Origin: Geodermatophilus aquaeductus
GTDB lineage: Bacteria; Actinomycetota; Actinomycetes; Mycobacteriales; Geodermatophilaceae
DNA: 64,000 bases
Assembly: GCF_900182545.1 (NCBI RefSeq)
Contig: NZ_FXTJ01000007.1
Location: 186,001 to 250,000, forward strand
Reading direction: 5' to 3'
Below, piece after piece: positions 7,439-15,798 of this stretch (within the stretch, counting starts at the first letter, position 1; each line of letters starts with the position of its first letter). A program made the position numbers and the translations under genes. The notes under the pieces are model-generated. The model saw nothing but the letters and a program-made list of their open reading frames with translations, was not told the DNA's origin and did not search any database.

Positions 7439-7838
7439 CACGCGTCGCCGCGGGCGAACCGGACCGTCACCCTCCGGAGCAGCTCTGGGGAACCTCCGGA
7501 CGGGCGATCCACGCTCCTGGGAGACACCTGTTCTCCGCTCCGTGCGTGACGACTCGGACCGCTAACCGCCCTCTGCGATCGGCTCGTCAGGCGCTCGGCG
7601 TCGGCTCACCTGCAGACGACGGGACTTCGTCGTACTGCTCCGGCGGGTTCTCACGATCCCATCGCTCACTCGACCGGCCGTACTGACCCTGCGTAGGCAC
7701 GCGCTCGAGAGCATGTGAGGACTCTGCGGCGATCCCCGGATCCGGGACCGAACGACGCGAGACCCCCTAGCCGCTGACGATCCTGTTCCGCAATGTCCCC
7801 CTGCGTGACGGTCTCGTCATCGGTCTCGAGGGGGAGCC
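7439..7838. other. intergenic inside the att-bounded segment
   Basis: 400 bp between the first att copy and the secreted-protein gene. No recognisable coding frame. A 12-bp palindrome, CCCGGATCCGGG, near 7736 is the only structure noted, and GAGGGGGAG just before the next ATG is a good ribosome-binding site. Confidence 0.4.
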
Positions 7839-8360
7839 ATGAGAACGACGCGCACGTCCTTGGTCATCGCCACTGCCGCCGTCGGACTGGTAGCCGGGGC
7901 TGGCCCCGCGCAAGGCGATCCGCTGCCGACGGAGCCCCAGACCATCCAGTTGCCCGGTACCGACACTGCTGGCGACGATGGCTACTGCCCGTTTGCAGTG
8001 ACCATCGACTTCTTCAGCAACCAGCAGGTCACGGAGACGCCGCTGCCCAACGGGGCCACGGAGTTCCGCTTCACCGGCCATGCGGAGGCGATCGTGATCA
8101 ATGACAAGACAGGCGAGTCGATCACCTACAACGTCAGCGGGCCTGGAAGGCAGACCGTCTTCCCCGATGGCTCCTTCACCATCGACGCGGCCGGCCCCAA
8201 CCTCCTCTGGACATCCGTCGAGAACAGCCAACCCGCCGGAGTGCTGCAGCTCGCCTACACCACCGGCCGCGTGCGGTTGGCCGTCGATGAGAATGGCCAG
8301 ACGGCCAGCTACCGGCTGAACGGCCGCTCCACGGACGTCTGCGCGGAGTTGGCGCCCTGA
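7839..8360 (+). CDS. secreted protein of unknown function
   Basis: 173 residues with a classical signal peptide (RTTRTSLVIATAAVGLVAGAGPAQG, cleavage near 26-27). The mature part is a small beta-rich domain with two Cys (YCPF near residue 50 and DVC near the end) that could form a disulfide. It resembles the many small exported proteins of actinomycetes that lack a named function. It is the only convincing gene between the two tRNA-Gly att copies, so it appears to be cargo of a small element or remnant. A strong purine-rich ribosome-binding site (GAGGGGGAG) precedes the ATG. Lower GC than core genes. Confidence 0.75.
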   Translation: MRTTRTSLVIATAAVGLVAGAGPAQGDPLPTEPQTIQLPGTDTAGDDGYCPFAVTIDFFSNQQVTETPLPNGATEFRFTGHAEAIVINDKTGESITYNVSGPGRQTVFPDGSFTIDAAGPNLLWTSVENSQPAGVLQLAYTTGRVRLAVDENGQTASYRLNGRSTDVCAELAP

Positions 8361-8887
8361 CGTCGGACGGCACCGCCACAAGACCAGGCATGCGCACAGG
8401 CGGAGGCCCGCACGAGGTGAGGGGTTCTCTGCCTGCGCGGATGCCGGCCGAACTCGGTGGTGCTCACACGTCCGCTCGGTGGGCTGGGGCTCGGCTGAAC
8501 CCCTAGCGCACGAGCGCACAGCGAAGGCTCCTCGGAGTCATCGGGAGATCGAACTCCCCTCACTACGTCACTGCAGCAGGCCGTTTCTCGTGACGGTGTC
8601 TCCCAGGCCGCCCGCAGAAGCGCCCGAAAACGTGAACGACAGGCTCGAAGCACCTGTCCGAGGCGCCCTCGCCGAGAGATCACGCAACGCCCTCAGGGCC
8701 GCACATCTCGCACTGGAGGTGCAGAAGGTCAAGGGGGACACACCCATCGACCTGGGGTAGGACGCGGCGCCCCGTCATCGCAGGTGGGGTGCTGCAGGCG
8801 TCACCGGCGAGGCTCGACCCCTAGCAGCCGGCCCACGGGATGAGGCCTTCCAGGTGGGCGTCATCTTGCGCCGGTTCCATCCGGGCA
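8361..8887. other. intergenic, no firm gene
   Basis: About 530 bp up to the second att copy. An open frame at 8479-8760 ends in a helical-looking stretch (RGALAERSRNALRAAHLALEVQKVKG). It has no good start signal or recognised domain, so it is left unannotated. Confidence 0.4.
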
Positions 8888-8930
8888 CCTTCCAAGCTGG
8901 CCATGCCGGTTCGATCCCGGTCACCCGCTC
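8888..8930 (+). other. second att copy: 3' half of tRNA-Gly (TCC)
   Basis: The same 43 bp as 7396-7438, without an encoded CCA (followed by TCC GCG) and without the tRNA 5' half. It lies 8 bp from the stop of the first core-chromosome gene, so it is the outermost right attachment site of the island. Confidence 0.85.
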
Positions 8931-8937
8931 TCCGCGC

Positions 8938-9762
8938 TCACTCGGCGATCCCCCGGGTGAGCAGCACGACCGTGACGAACGTCCGGTACAGCTCGACCGG
9001 GTCGGCGTCGGTGATCGAGACCTCCAGCACCCCGGTCCGCTCGACGCCGACGATGCGGCACGCCATCTCCGCCAGGTCCGCGTTGCGGAAGGTGACCTCC
9101 AGCGTGGCCGGTAGCTCGATGGCCGGCAGCCGCGCCGAGGAGAGCCCGCGCAGAGCGGCGGCAGCCCCCGACCGGATCAGCGCGCAGGCCTCGTCCGGGT
9201 GCAGGCTCTCGGCCGCGAACCGCGTGACCGAACGCTTGACGACGGCGGCCTCGATGCCCGGGCACACCGCGCGGGCCTCCTCGGCGGTGGTCTCGTCGCC
9301 GGTGACCAGCACGACCGGGACGCCGTGGCCGAGGGCGACCAGCGCGTTGATCCCCGACTCCCCCACCTCGACGCCGCCCAGCCGCACGCGGGCGATCGCC
9401 GCCGGATTGTAGGTGTGCGACAGCACCGAGGACGGGCCGCCCATCGAGCCGTGGTAGCTCACGAGGAAGACGGCGTCGAAGGACGCGTCGAGCCCCTCCA
9501 TCATGTACGTCGGCTTGTGCCGCCCGGAGAGGTAGCGGGCACCACCGAGCAGCTCGCCAGGGCGCAGGTTCTGCATCGAGGAGTGCGAGTCGTTGACCAG
9601 GAACTCCGTCGCCCCGGCGTCCATCGCGCCGGCGATGGCCGCGTTCACCTCGTCCTGCAGCAACCGCCGGTAGTGGTCGTACTCGGCGCCCGGCCCGCGG
9701 CACTGGCCCCAGTCGACGACGCCGGCGGTGCCCTCCATGTCGGAGGAGAGGTAGACCTTCAC
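8938..9762 (-). CDS. dppA: M55 family D-aminopeptidase (DppA-like)
   Basis: 274 residues from a GTG that places the conserved N-terminus VKVYLSSDMEG at residue 1. Zinc-ligand positions of DppA are present: D8 and E10 (SSDMEG), H60 (VNDSHSS), H104 (LVSYHGSMG), and a Glu near 132-135 (VEVGESG). The H in the LSHTYNP segment (about 116) matches the catalytic His. The family forms decameric, self-compartmentalised enzymes releasing N-terminal D-Ala or D-amino acids from short peptides, likely in peptidoglycan peptide recycling. Divergent from the FAD oxidase with only 33 bp between starts, so the two promoters overlap. Confidence 0.9.
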   Translation of the reverse strand: MKVYLSSDMEGTAGVVDWGQCRGPGAEYDHYRRLLQDEVNAAIAGAMDAGATEFLVNDSHSSMQNLRPGELLGGARYLSGRHKPTYMMEGLDASFDAVFLVSYHGSMGGPSSVLSHTYNPAAIARVRLGGVEVGESGINALVALGHGVPVVLVTGDETTAEEARAVCPGIEAAVVKRSVTRFAAESLHPDEACALIRSGAAAALRGLSSARLPAIELPATLEVTFRNADLAEMACRIVGVERTGVLEVSITDADPVELYRTFVTVVLLTRGIAE

Positions 9763-9795
9763 CGCCCCATCCTCGACGGGGTGTTTCCTGTCCGG

Positions 9796-11196
9796 GTGAC
9801 CACCCTCACCACCGGGGTCGTCGGGACCCTGCTGGCCGCCCTGCCCGCCGACCGCGTCCTCCTCGACGACGACGTCCTCGCCTCCTACCGGCACGACGAG
9901 GCCGAGTGGGCCCCGTCCGGGCGGCCGCTGGCCGTCGTCCGCCCGCGCGAGGCCCGCGAGGTGCAGGCCGTCGTCCGCGCCTGCCTGGAGCACCGGGTGC
10001 CGCTGGTGACCCGCGGCGCCGGGACCGGCCTGTCCGGCGGCGCCAACGCCGTCGACGGCTGCGTCGTCGTCTCCACCGAGGCCATGCGCGAGATCCGGGT
10101 GATCGACCCGGTCGAGCGCTACGCCGTCGTCCAGCCCGGCGTGGTCAACGACGACCTGCGTGCCGCCTGCGCCGCGCAGGGCCTCTGGTACCCGCCGGAC
10201 CCGGCCAGCGCGCCCTGGTCGACCATCGGCGGCAACGTGGCCACCAACGCCGGCGGGCTGTGCTGCGTGAAGTACGGCGTCACCCGCGACTACGTCCTCG
10301 AGCTCGAGGTGGTCACCGGCACCGGCGAGCTGGTGCGGCTGGGCCGGCGGACGGCCAAGGGCGTCGTCGGCTACGACCTGGTCGGGCTGATGGTCGGCTC
10401 GGAGGGGACGCTCGGGGTGGTCACCGAGGTGACCGTGCGGCTGCGCCCGGCCCGGCCCGCCGAGCGGACCGTGGTCGGCTACTTCGCCTCGGTGGTCGAC
10501 GCCGGCCGCGCGGTCGAGGCGATCGGCGCCGCGGGGATCGTCCCGTCGGCGCTGGAGCTGGTCGACCGGCACTGCCTGGCCGCCGTCGACGCGTGGAAGA
10601 ACATGGGCCTGTCGGTCGACGCCGACGTCGTCCTCCTCGGCCGCACCGACGCCCCGGGCGAGGCCGGCGACGCCGAGGCCGCCGGCATGCTGCGCTGCTT
10701 CGAGGACGCCGGCGCCACCTGGGCGGCCGCCTCCACCGACGCCGAGGAGGCCGAGGCGCTGTTCTCCGCCCGCCGGCTGGCCTATCCCGCCGTCGAGCGG
10801 CTGGGCCCGGTCCTGACCGAGGACGTCTGCGTGCCCAAGGCCGCCGTCCCGGAGATGCTGGCGCGGATCGAGGCGGCGGCGCGACGCAACGACGTCCTCA
10901 TCGCCAACATCGCGCACGCCGGCGACGGCAACCTGCACCCGCTGCTCATCACCCCGCCCGGCGACGACGCCGCGCGCGAGCGGGCGCAGGTCGCGTTCAC
11001 CGAGATCATGGCCGACGCCGTGGACCTCGGCGGGACGGTGACCGGCGAGCACGGCGTCGGCCTGCTCAAGCGCTCCGGCCTGGCACTGGAGCAGAGCGCG
11101 GCGGTGGTGGCGATGCAGCGCGCGGTCAAGGCCGCCCTCGACCCGCACGGCATCCTCAACCCGGGCAAGGTCCTGCCCGACGAGGTGCCGGCGTGA
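9796..11196 (+). CDS. FAD-linked oxidase, GlcD/D-lactate dehydrogenase type
   Basis: 466 residues. FAD_binding_4 (PCMH) domain about 40-220 with TRGAGTGLSGGA, the flavin-binding TIGGNVATNAGGLCCVKYGVTRDYVL, and VGSEGTLGVVTEVTVRLRP. C-terminal FAD-oxidase domain about 225-455 with the metal/substrate motif HAGDGNLHPLL and the closing EHGVGLLK...LDPHGILNPGKVL. This family oxidises 2-hydroxy acids such as glycolate or D-lactate. There is no GlcE/GlcF partner nearby, so the electron acceptor is unknown. Start GTG chosen just upstream of TTLTTGVVGTLLAALP; longer in-frame starts would run into the divergent gene. Translationally coupled (GTGA) to the hydrolase that follows. Confidence 0.88.
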   Translation: MTTLTTGVVGTLLAALPADRVLLDDDVLASYRHDEAEWAPSGRPLAVVRPREAREVQAVVRACLEHRVPLVTRGAGTGLSGGANAVDGCVVVSTEAMREIRVIDPVERYAVVQPGVVNDDLRAACAAQGLWYPPDPASAPWSTIGGNVATNAGGLCCVKYGVTRDYVLELEVVTGTGELVRLGRRTAKGVVGYDLVGLMVGSEGTLGVVTEVTVRLRPARPAERTVVGYFASVVDAGRAVEAIGAAGIVPSALELVDRHCLAAVDAWKNMGLSVDADVVLLGRTDAPGEAGDAEAAGMLRCFEDAGATWAAASTDAEEAEALFSARRLAYPAVERLGPVLTEDVCVPKAAVPEMLARIEAAARRNDVLIANIAHAGDGNLHPLLITPPGDDAARERAQVAFTEIMADAVDLGGTVTGEHGVGLLKRSGLALEQSAAVVAMQRAVKAALDPHGILNPGKVLPDEVPA

Positions 11197-12074
11197 GCGC
11201 GCACCTGGACGTCGAGGTCACGCGGCCCGGCGGCCGCACCCTGCACGTGCGGCGTCGGCCGGGCAGCACGCCGCCGGTGCTGGCGGTGCACGGGCTGAGC
11301 AGCACCTGCGGGCTGTGGGAGTGGGTGCTCGAGGAGGCGCCCGACGTCGACCTCGTCGCCGCCGACCTCAGCGGCCGCGGGCTGAGCACGCCGCGCTCCG
11401 ACGTCTCCACGATCGCCGGGCACGTCGAGGACCAGGTCGCCGTCCTCGACGCCCTCGAGCTCGAGCGGGTCGACGTCGTCGGGATGTCGCTGGGCGCCTT
11501 CGTCGCCGTGCAGATGGCGGCCGCGCACCCCGACCGCGTGCGCACGCTGACCCTGCTCGACGGCGGCGTACCGATGGTCCGACGTCCCACGCGCCGCGAG
11601 CAGCTCGAGGCCGCGTTCGCCGACCGGCTCGGCCGGCTGGCCACCGACTGGCCCGACCTCGGCGCCTACGTCGGGTACGTGGTCTCGCAGACCGCGCCGC
11701 TGCTCGACCCCACCGACCCGCTGCTCGCCCGCTGCCTCGCGCACGACCTCGAGCGCGGGACCGATGGCGGCCGGGTGCGGCTGGACGGCCGCGCCCTGGT
11801 CGACGACGCCGCCGACGTCTTCCTCACCGGCACCGCCGCCGAGGCGCTGGTCGCGCTGCGGGTGCCGGCGCAGCTGCTGTACGCGGAGTGGAGCACGGGC
11901 GCCGGGACGCCGCCGGCGTACACCACCGACGAGGTGGCGGCGGTGGTCGCGGTGCACGGGTCGCTGGTGCAGGCCGGGCTGCTGCCCGGCCACGACCACG
12001 CCGGTGTGGTCATGACGCGGACCGGCGCCGCCGCGTCGGTGGCGGCGCTGCGCCGCTCCCTCGCCCGCGCCTGA
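11193..12074 (+). CDS. alpha/beta hydrolase
   Basis: 293 residues, starting at the GTG that overlaps the upstream stop. Oxyanion segment VLAVHGLSSTCGLWEW (about 29-44), nucleophile elbow GMSLGAF (Ser near 100), acid candidate in the LLYAEWSTGAG region, and catalytic His in LLPGHDHAGVV near 267. Alpha/beta hydrolases cleave esters, lactones or C-C bonds; the substrate is not readable here. Coupling to a 2-hydroxy-acid oxidase suggests a joint catabolic role. Followed by a perfect 12-bp hairpin. Confidence 0.85.
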   Translation: MSAHLDVEVTRPGGRTLHVRRRPGSTPPVLAVHGLSSTCGLWEWVLEEAPDVDLVAADLSGRGLSTPRSDVSTIAGHVEDQVAVLDALELERVDVVGMSLGAFVAVQMAAAHPDRVRTLTLLDGGVPMVRRPTRREQLEAAFADRLGRLATDWPDLGAYVGYVVSQTAPLLDPTDPLLARCLAHDLERGTDGGRVRLDGRALVDDAADVFLTGTAAEALVALRVPAQLLYAEWSTGAGTPPAYTTDEVAAVVAVHGSLVQAGLLPGHDHAGVVMTRTGAAASVAALRRSLARA

Positions 12075-12080
12075 CCGCGT

Positions 12081-12107
12081 CGGGGCCCGGTCGCCGACCG
12101 GGCCCCG
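12081..12107. terminator. bidirectional hairpin terminator
   Basis: Perfect 12-bp stem CGGGGCCCGGTC / GACCGGGCCCCG with a 3-nt loop, between the convergent hydrolase and DUF4396 genes. No T tract, as is common in actinobacteria. Confidence 0.75.
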
Positions 12108-12113
12108 CGTGCG

Positions 12114-12617
12114 TCAGTGGTGGTACGCGTGGACGACGGCGTGGCCGAGGCCGCGCCCCATGAGCCAGCGGTTGAGCGGCAGGGTGACGACGAACGCCAC
12201 CGCGAGGGCGCCGGCCAGCGACAGCCAGAACAGCGCCGAGGACAGCCCCGCCTCCATGGCGCCGGGCACGCTGACCAGGACGGCGTTGTCGACGAGCTCC
12301 ATGACGGCGATCGAGACGGTGTCGGCCGCCAGCGCCACCTTGAGCGCCGCGCGGAACGTCAGGCCGGCGCGCAGGACGCCGCGCATCGTGAGGGCGTAGC
12401 CGAAGACGAAGGCCAGCGCGACGGCCAGGACGACGGTGGCCGCGGTGGACCAGCCGAGCGCGGTGCCGATCACCACGCCGAGCACCTCGCCGATGGCGCA
12501 GCCGGTGAGGCAGTGCAGCGTGGCCTGGGCGGCGGCGCTCCAGGGCACGGATGCCCGGGAGCCCGGGTCTGAGCCCGTGTGGTCCTGGTGGGTCGGGTGG
12601 GTGTGGTCGGTCTGCAT
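12114..12617 (-). CDS. DUF4396 membrane protein, probably copper-linked
   Basis: 167 residues. The N-terminus is His-rich (TDHTHPTHQDH), then ATLHCLTGCAIGEVLG, the diagnostic DUF4396 segment with paired Cys in the first membrane helix. Four hydrophobic helices follow (about 35-60, 65-85, 92-120, 125-150), and the protein ends HAVVHAYHH. Family members are integral membrane proteins often found near copper-handling genes; a transport or sensing role is not proven. Ribosome-binding site GGAGGAGGCGAC directly precedes the ATG. A CsoR-like operator lies 26 bp upstream of the start, so regulation by Cu(I) is likely. The His and Cys residues fit metal binding. Confidence 0.85.
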   Translation of the reverse strand: MQTDHTHPTHQDHTGSDPGSRASVPWSAAAQATLHCLTGCAIGEVLGVVIGTALGWSTAATVVLAVALAFVFGYALTMRGVLRAGLTFRAALKVALAADTVSIAVMELVDNAVLVSVPGAMEAGLSSALFWLSLAGALAVAFVVTLPLNRWLMGRGLGHAVVHAYHH

Positions 12618-12642
12618 GTCGCCTCCTCCGTGGACGACGACA

Positions 12643-12663
12643 GGTATACCCCCAGGGGGTACC
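12643..12663. promoter_or_regulatory. CsoR-type operator
   Basis: GGTATACCCCCAGGGGGTACC, a near-perfect inverted repeat of the form TAnCCCCC-n-GGGGGnTA, the known signature of copper-sensing CsoR repressor sites. It sits in the promoter region of the DUF4396 gene. No csoR gene is in the window. Confidence 0.75.
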
Positions 12664-12685
12664 TGACACAACCCCCGGACGCACC

Positions 12686-12720
12686 ACCGCCTCCCGTCCC
12701 GGGGCGGGACGGGAGGCGGT
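12686..12720 (-). terminator. hairpin terminator of the sigma-factor gene
   Basis: Perfect 16-bp stem (ACCGCCTCCCGTCCCG and complement) with a GGG loop, 20 bp beyond the sigma-factor stop. Confidence 0.75.
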
Positions 12721-12739
12721 GGGGCGGTCGTGCGGGCGG

Positions 12740-13750
12740 TCAGCCTGCGGCGGGCTCCGCGTCCGGCGTCGCCGGCAGTCCGAGCCGGGCGAACAGGTCG
12801 TTGTCCAGGTCGAGGAAGCTCGTCTGGTGCCGGATGCGGCCGTCCTCGATCTCCAGGACGTGCAGCGCCCACGGCGCGTGCCCGCCGTCGGCCGTCGGCC
12901 GCCACTGGGCGACCGCCGGGCAGCCGTTGGCCTCGGTGAGCATCACCCGCGAGTCCTTGCACCCGCTGCCGGGGCCGAGCATCCAGGTGCCGATGTCGGC
13001 GGCGCTGCCCAGCCACATCTCGAACGGCGGCATGTGCTGGGTGGCGTCCTCGTGCAGCAGGGCGACGAAGGCGTCGATGTCGTAGCGCTCGAAGGCGTCG
13101 AGGTAGCGGGCCAGCAGGTCGCGGTGGTCGGCGTCGAGGGGCCGCTCCTCCGGGGTGCCGCCCATCGCCGCCAGCGTCGCGCGGGCACGCTGCAGGGCGC
13201 TGTTGACCGAGGCGACGGTGCTCTCCAGCAGGGTGGCGACCTCGTCGGCGTGCCAGCGCAGCACGTCGCGCAGCAGCAGCACGGCGCGCTGGCGCGGGGG
13301 CAGGTGCTGCAGCGCGGCCACGAAGGCCAGCCGCACCGACTCGCGGGCCACCGCGCGCTCGGCAGGGTCGCCGTCCTCGGGCAGGACCGCGCGGTCGAGC
13401 ACCGGCTCGACCCACGCCTCGGCCGGCCGCTTGGCCGCCAGGGACGCCTCGACGGGCGACCACGGCGACCCGGACAGGTCCATCGGCAGCGCCCGGCGCT
13501 GGCGGCCCGACAGCTGGTCGAGGCAGACGTTGGTGGCGATCCGGTACAGCCAGGACCGGAGCGAGGAGCGGCCCTCGAAGGAGGCGAAGCTCTTCCAGGC
13601 CCGGACCAGGGTCTCCTGCACCGCGTCGTCGGCGTCGAAGGACGACCCGAGCATCCGGTAGCAGTAGCCGGTCAGCTCTCTGCGGTGCTCGAGCAGCCGC
13701 GGGTCGAGCTCGTCGGCCACCCCGCTCAGCACGCTGGTCACGCGGACCAC
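12740..13750 (-). CDS. ECF sigma factor with C-terminal SnoaL-like domain (SigG type)
   Basis: 336 residues. Sigma region 2 spans about 20-85 (LLEHRRELTGYCYRMLGSSFDADDAVQETLVRAWKSF, then WLYRIATNVCLD). Region 4 spans about 140-195 (LPPRQRAVLLLRDVLRWHADEVATLLESTVASVNSALQRAR). A SnoaL-like cone domain follows at about 205-320 (LLARYLDAFERYDIDAFVALLHEDATQHMPPF). Sigma factors with this tail need no classical anti-sigma gene; the tail modulates activity, as described for SigG/SigJ- and ECF41-like groups. No anti-sigma gene is adjacent, in agreement. Two close starts (GTG at 13750, another three codons in) are equivalent. Confidence 0.9.
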   Translation of the reverse strand: MVRVTSVLSGVADELDPRLLEHRRELTGYCYRMLGSSFDADDAVQETLVRAWKSFASFEGRSSLRSWLYRIATNVCLDQLSGRQRRALPMDLSGSPWSPVEASLAAKRPAEAWVEPVLDRAVLPEDGDPAERAVARESVRLAFVAALQHLPPRQRAVLLLRDVLRWHADEVATLLESTVASVNSALQRARATLAAMGGTPEERPLDADHRDLLARYLDAFERYDIDAFVALLHEDATQHMPPFEMWLGSAADIGTWMLGPGSGCKDSRVMLTEANGCPAVAQWRPTADGGHAPWALHVLEIEDGRIRHQTSFLDLDNDLFARLGLPATPDAEPAAG

Positions 13751-13845
13751 CTCTCCCTCGTCGGCTCCCCGTCGGCGGGCGTCAGTCCACCACGGGGGAC
13801 CGACGGAACGGGAGTCCCCGACGGCCTGACCCGTGCCCGGACGCC

Positions 13846-13879
13846 GACCGCCCCGCCGGAGGGCTCCGGCGGGGCGGTC
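13846..13879 (-). terminator. hairpin terminator of the 5'-nucleotidase gene
   Basis: Perfect 15-bp stem GACCGCCCCGCCGGA / TCCGGCGGGGCGGTC with GGGC loop, 23 bp beyond the nucleotidase stop. Confidence 0.75.
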
Positions 13880-13901
13880 GGGTCGCGCTGCGGACGGTGC
13901 G

Positions 13902-15704
13902 TCAGGGAACCAGCAGCGCGCCGCTGCGGACCAGCCGCCAGTTCTCGACGGCGAAGTCCGCCGGGTCGATGACCCCGGTCGACTGCGCCCGGTCGATGAG
14001 CAGCTGGCGGATCTCCTGCTGCTCGTTGTAGACCACCGGCGCGGTCGAGATGCCCGGGAACCCGCCGCCGCCGGAGCGCCGGTAGTTGTTCACCGCGACG
14101 ACGAACACCTCGTCGTCGGCCACCGGCTGCCCGTCGTGGGAGAGGCCGACGATCCGCGACCCGACCGGCTGCGCGACGTCGACGTCATAGGTGACGCCGG
14201 ACAGCTGGTCGTAGTTGTAGTCCGGGATCCCGTTCGGGGCCTCGGGTGCCACGGCGTTGGTCAGCGACGCCGGGTCGACCGCACCGGTGGCCGGTGCCGT
14301 CCGGTAGTACCGGGCCGAGTACTCGAGGTAGGCGCGGACCTGGGCGCCGGTGAGGGTCACCGCCTCGAGCGTGTTGTCGTAGACGTAGAGCCCGGCGATG
14401 TCGCGGACGGTGACGTCGCCCTGCGGGAAGACCGCGTCCCGGCTGAACGGCGCGGCGATCGAGAGCACCGGCAGGTCGGCGTACTCCGTGCCCTCCAGCG
14501 CGGCGCCGACCGTGTCGGTCTGCACGTCCTGGATGAAGTCGAGGATCGGGGTGTCCTCCCACGGGCTGGTGGCCGCGGGCAGCGCCTCCGCCGAGGTGGC
14601 GACCACCTGGTTGACGTACTCGACCGTGCGGGCGTGCGCGTCCGCCGTCGCGGCGAGCACCGCCGGGTCCTCGGGGTACCGGTCGGTGCGCAGCGCGGTG
14701 GCCGCGGTGCTGACGACGTCCCACTGGCCGCGGACCTTCTCCAGCCCGATGTCGACCTGGGACACCGTGGCGCCCCAGCGGTAGGGCTGGGTCAGCAGGA
14801 CGTCCTCGCCGGTGACCTCGTTGACGACCACCTGGCTCGGGGCGTTGCGGTGGGTGTGGCCGACCACCATGGCGTCGATGCCGGGCACCGTCCGCGCGAT
14901 GACGTCGGCCGGGTTCTCGGTCGGGGCCTGGGCGGGGTCGTAGGACGACGTGCCGCCCACGCCGGCGTGCGACAGCACCACGACGACGTCGGCCTGCCGG
15001 TCGACGACCGGCACCCACCGCTCCGCCGCCTCGACCATGTCCTGGAACTCCACCCGGCCCTCGACGTTGCCGCGGTCCCAGATCGCCGAGCCCGGCGTGG
15101 TCAGCCCGAGGATGCCCACGGTGACCGGCTTGTGACCGGGCACGTGCATCCGCCGCAGCGTGTAGGGCTGCAGGTACGGCTCGCCGGTGGCGGCGTCGAC
15201 GACGTTGGCACCGAGCACCGGGTGGTCGACGTCCTCGGTGTAGGCCTGCAGCAGGTCGAGGCCGTAGTTGAACTCGTGGTTGCCCACGACCTGGGCGTCG
15301 TAGCCGATCGCGTCGTAGGCGGCGGCCATCGGGTGCTCGGCGCCGGTCTCGGTGACCGGCTCCTGCCGCGCGTAGTAGTAGCTCAGCGGCGTGCCCTGCA
15401 GGAAGTCGCCGTTGTCGACGACGAGGACGCTGTCCTCCCCCTTGTCGGCGCGCACCTGGTCCACCACCGAGCCGACCCGGGCCAGGCCGGTGGCGTAGCC
15501 CGCCGACTCGGTGTAGCGCGCGTCCCTGAAGTAGTCCCAGTCCTGCACCCGGCCGTGCAGGTCGGTGGTGGCCAGCAGCGTGATGTCGAGCTCGTCGGAC
15601 GGACCGCCCGGCGCCGCCGCCGCGGGCGTCGCCGCCCCGGCGGTCACCGCCAGCACGGCCATCCCGGCCGACAGGGCCGCGGCCCGGTACCTGCGTCGTT
15701 GCAT
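13902..15704 (-). CDS. secreted 5'-nucleotidase / 2',3'-cyclic phosphodiesterase family
   Basis: 600 residues. Signal peptide QRRRYRAAALSAGMAVLAVTAGAATPAAAA, cleaved near 30. Calcineurin-like phosphoesterase domain about 40-330 with metal motifs TTDLHGRV, NGDFLQGTP, GNHEFNYG, LSHAGVGG and VVGHTHRN. The C-terminal 5'-nucleotidase domain (about 370-570) carries the substrate motifs GNTL-like YVYDNTLEAVTLTGAQVRAYLE and the YDVDVAQPVGSRI segment. It hydrolyses extracellular nucleotides or 2',3'-cyclic nucleotides to nucleosides and phosphate. No sorting signal or C-terminal anchor is visible, so it is probably released. The ATG at 15704 is chosen because the signal peptide starts there, with AGGGGA upstream; a longer frame has no signal peptide. 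Confidence 0.9.
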   Translation of the reverse strand: MQRRRYRAAALSAGMAVLAVTAGAATPAAAAPGGPSDELDITLLATTDLHGRVQDWDYFRDARYTESAGYATGLARVGSVVDQVRADKGEDSVLVVDNGDFLQGTPLSYYYARQEPVTETGAEHPMAAAYDAIGYDAQVVGNHEFNYGLDLLQAYTEDVDHPVLGANVVDAATGEPYLQPYTLRRMHVPGHKPVTVGILGLTTPGSAIWDRGNVEGRVEFQDMVEAAERWVPVVDRQADVVVVLSHAGVGGTSSYDPAQAPTENPADVIARTVPGIDAMVVGHTHRNAPSQVVVNEVTGEDVLLTQPYRWGATVSQVDIGLEKVRGQWDVVSTAATALRTDRYPEDPAVLAATADAHARTVEYVNQVVATSAEALPAATSPWEDTPILDFIQDVQTDTVGAALEGTEYADLPVLSIAAPFSRDAVFPQGDVTVRDIAGLYVYDNTLEAVTLTGAQVRAYLEYSARYYRTAPATGAVDPASLTNAVAPEAPNGIPDYNYDQLSGVTYDVDVAQPVGSRIVGLSHDGQPVADDEVFVVAVNNYRRSGGGGFPGISTAPVVYNEQQEIRQLLIDRAQSTGVIDPADFAVENWRLVRSGALLVP

Positions 15705-15798
15705 GTGTACGAGATCCCCTCGGTGTGCGGCGCCCGTGCGTCCCGGGCGCCGGGCGACGCTAACTGCCGAGGGTGACGTTCCCGTCACACAGGGGTCT

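Noticed and set aside
8479-8760. 93-residue plus-strand frame between the att copies
   Set aside because: The C-terminal helix looks protein-like, but there is no good start, ribosome-binding site or recognised domain.
8888-8930. Complete tRNA-Gly gene
   Set aside because: Only the 3' half is present; the sequence before it cannot form the D arm or acceptor 5' strand.
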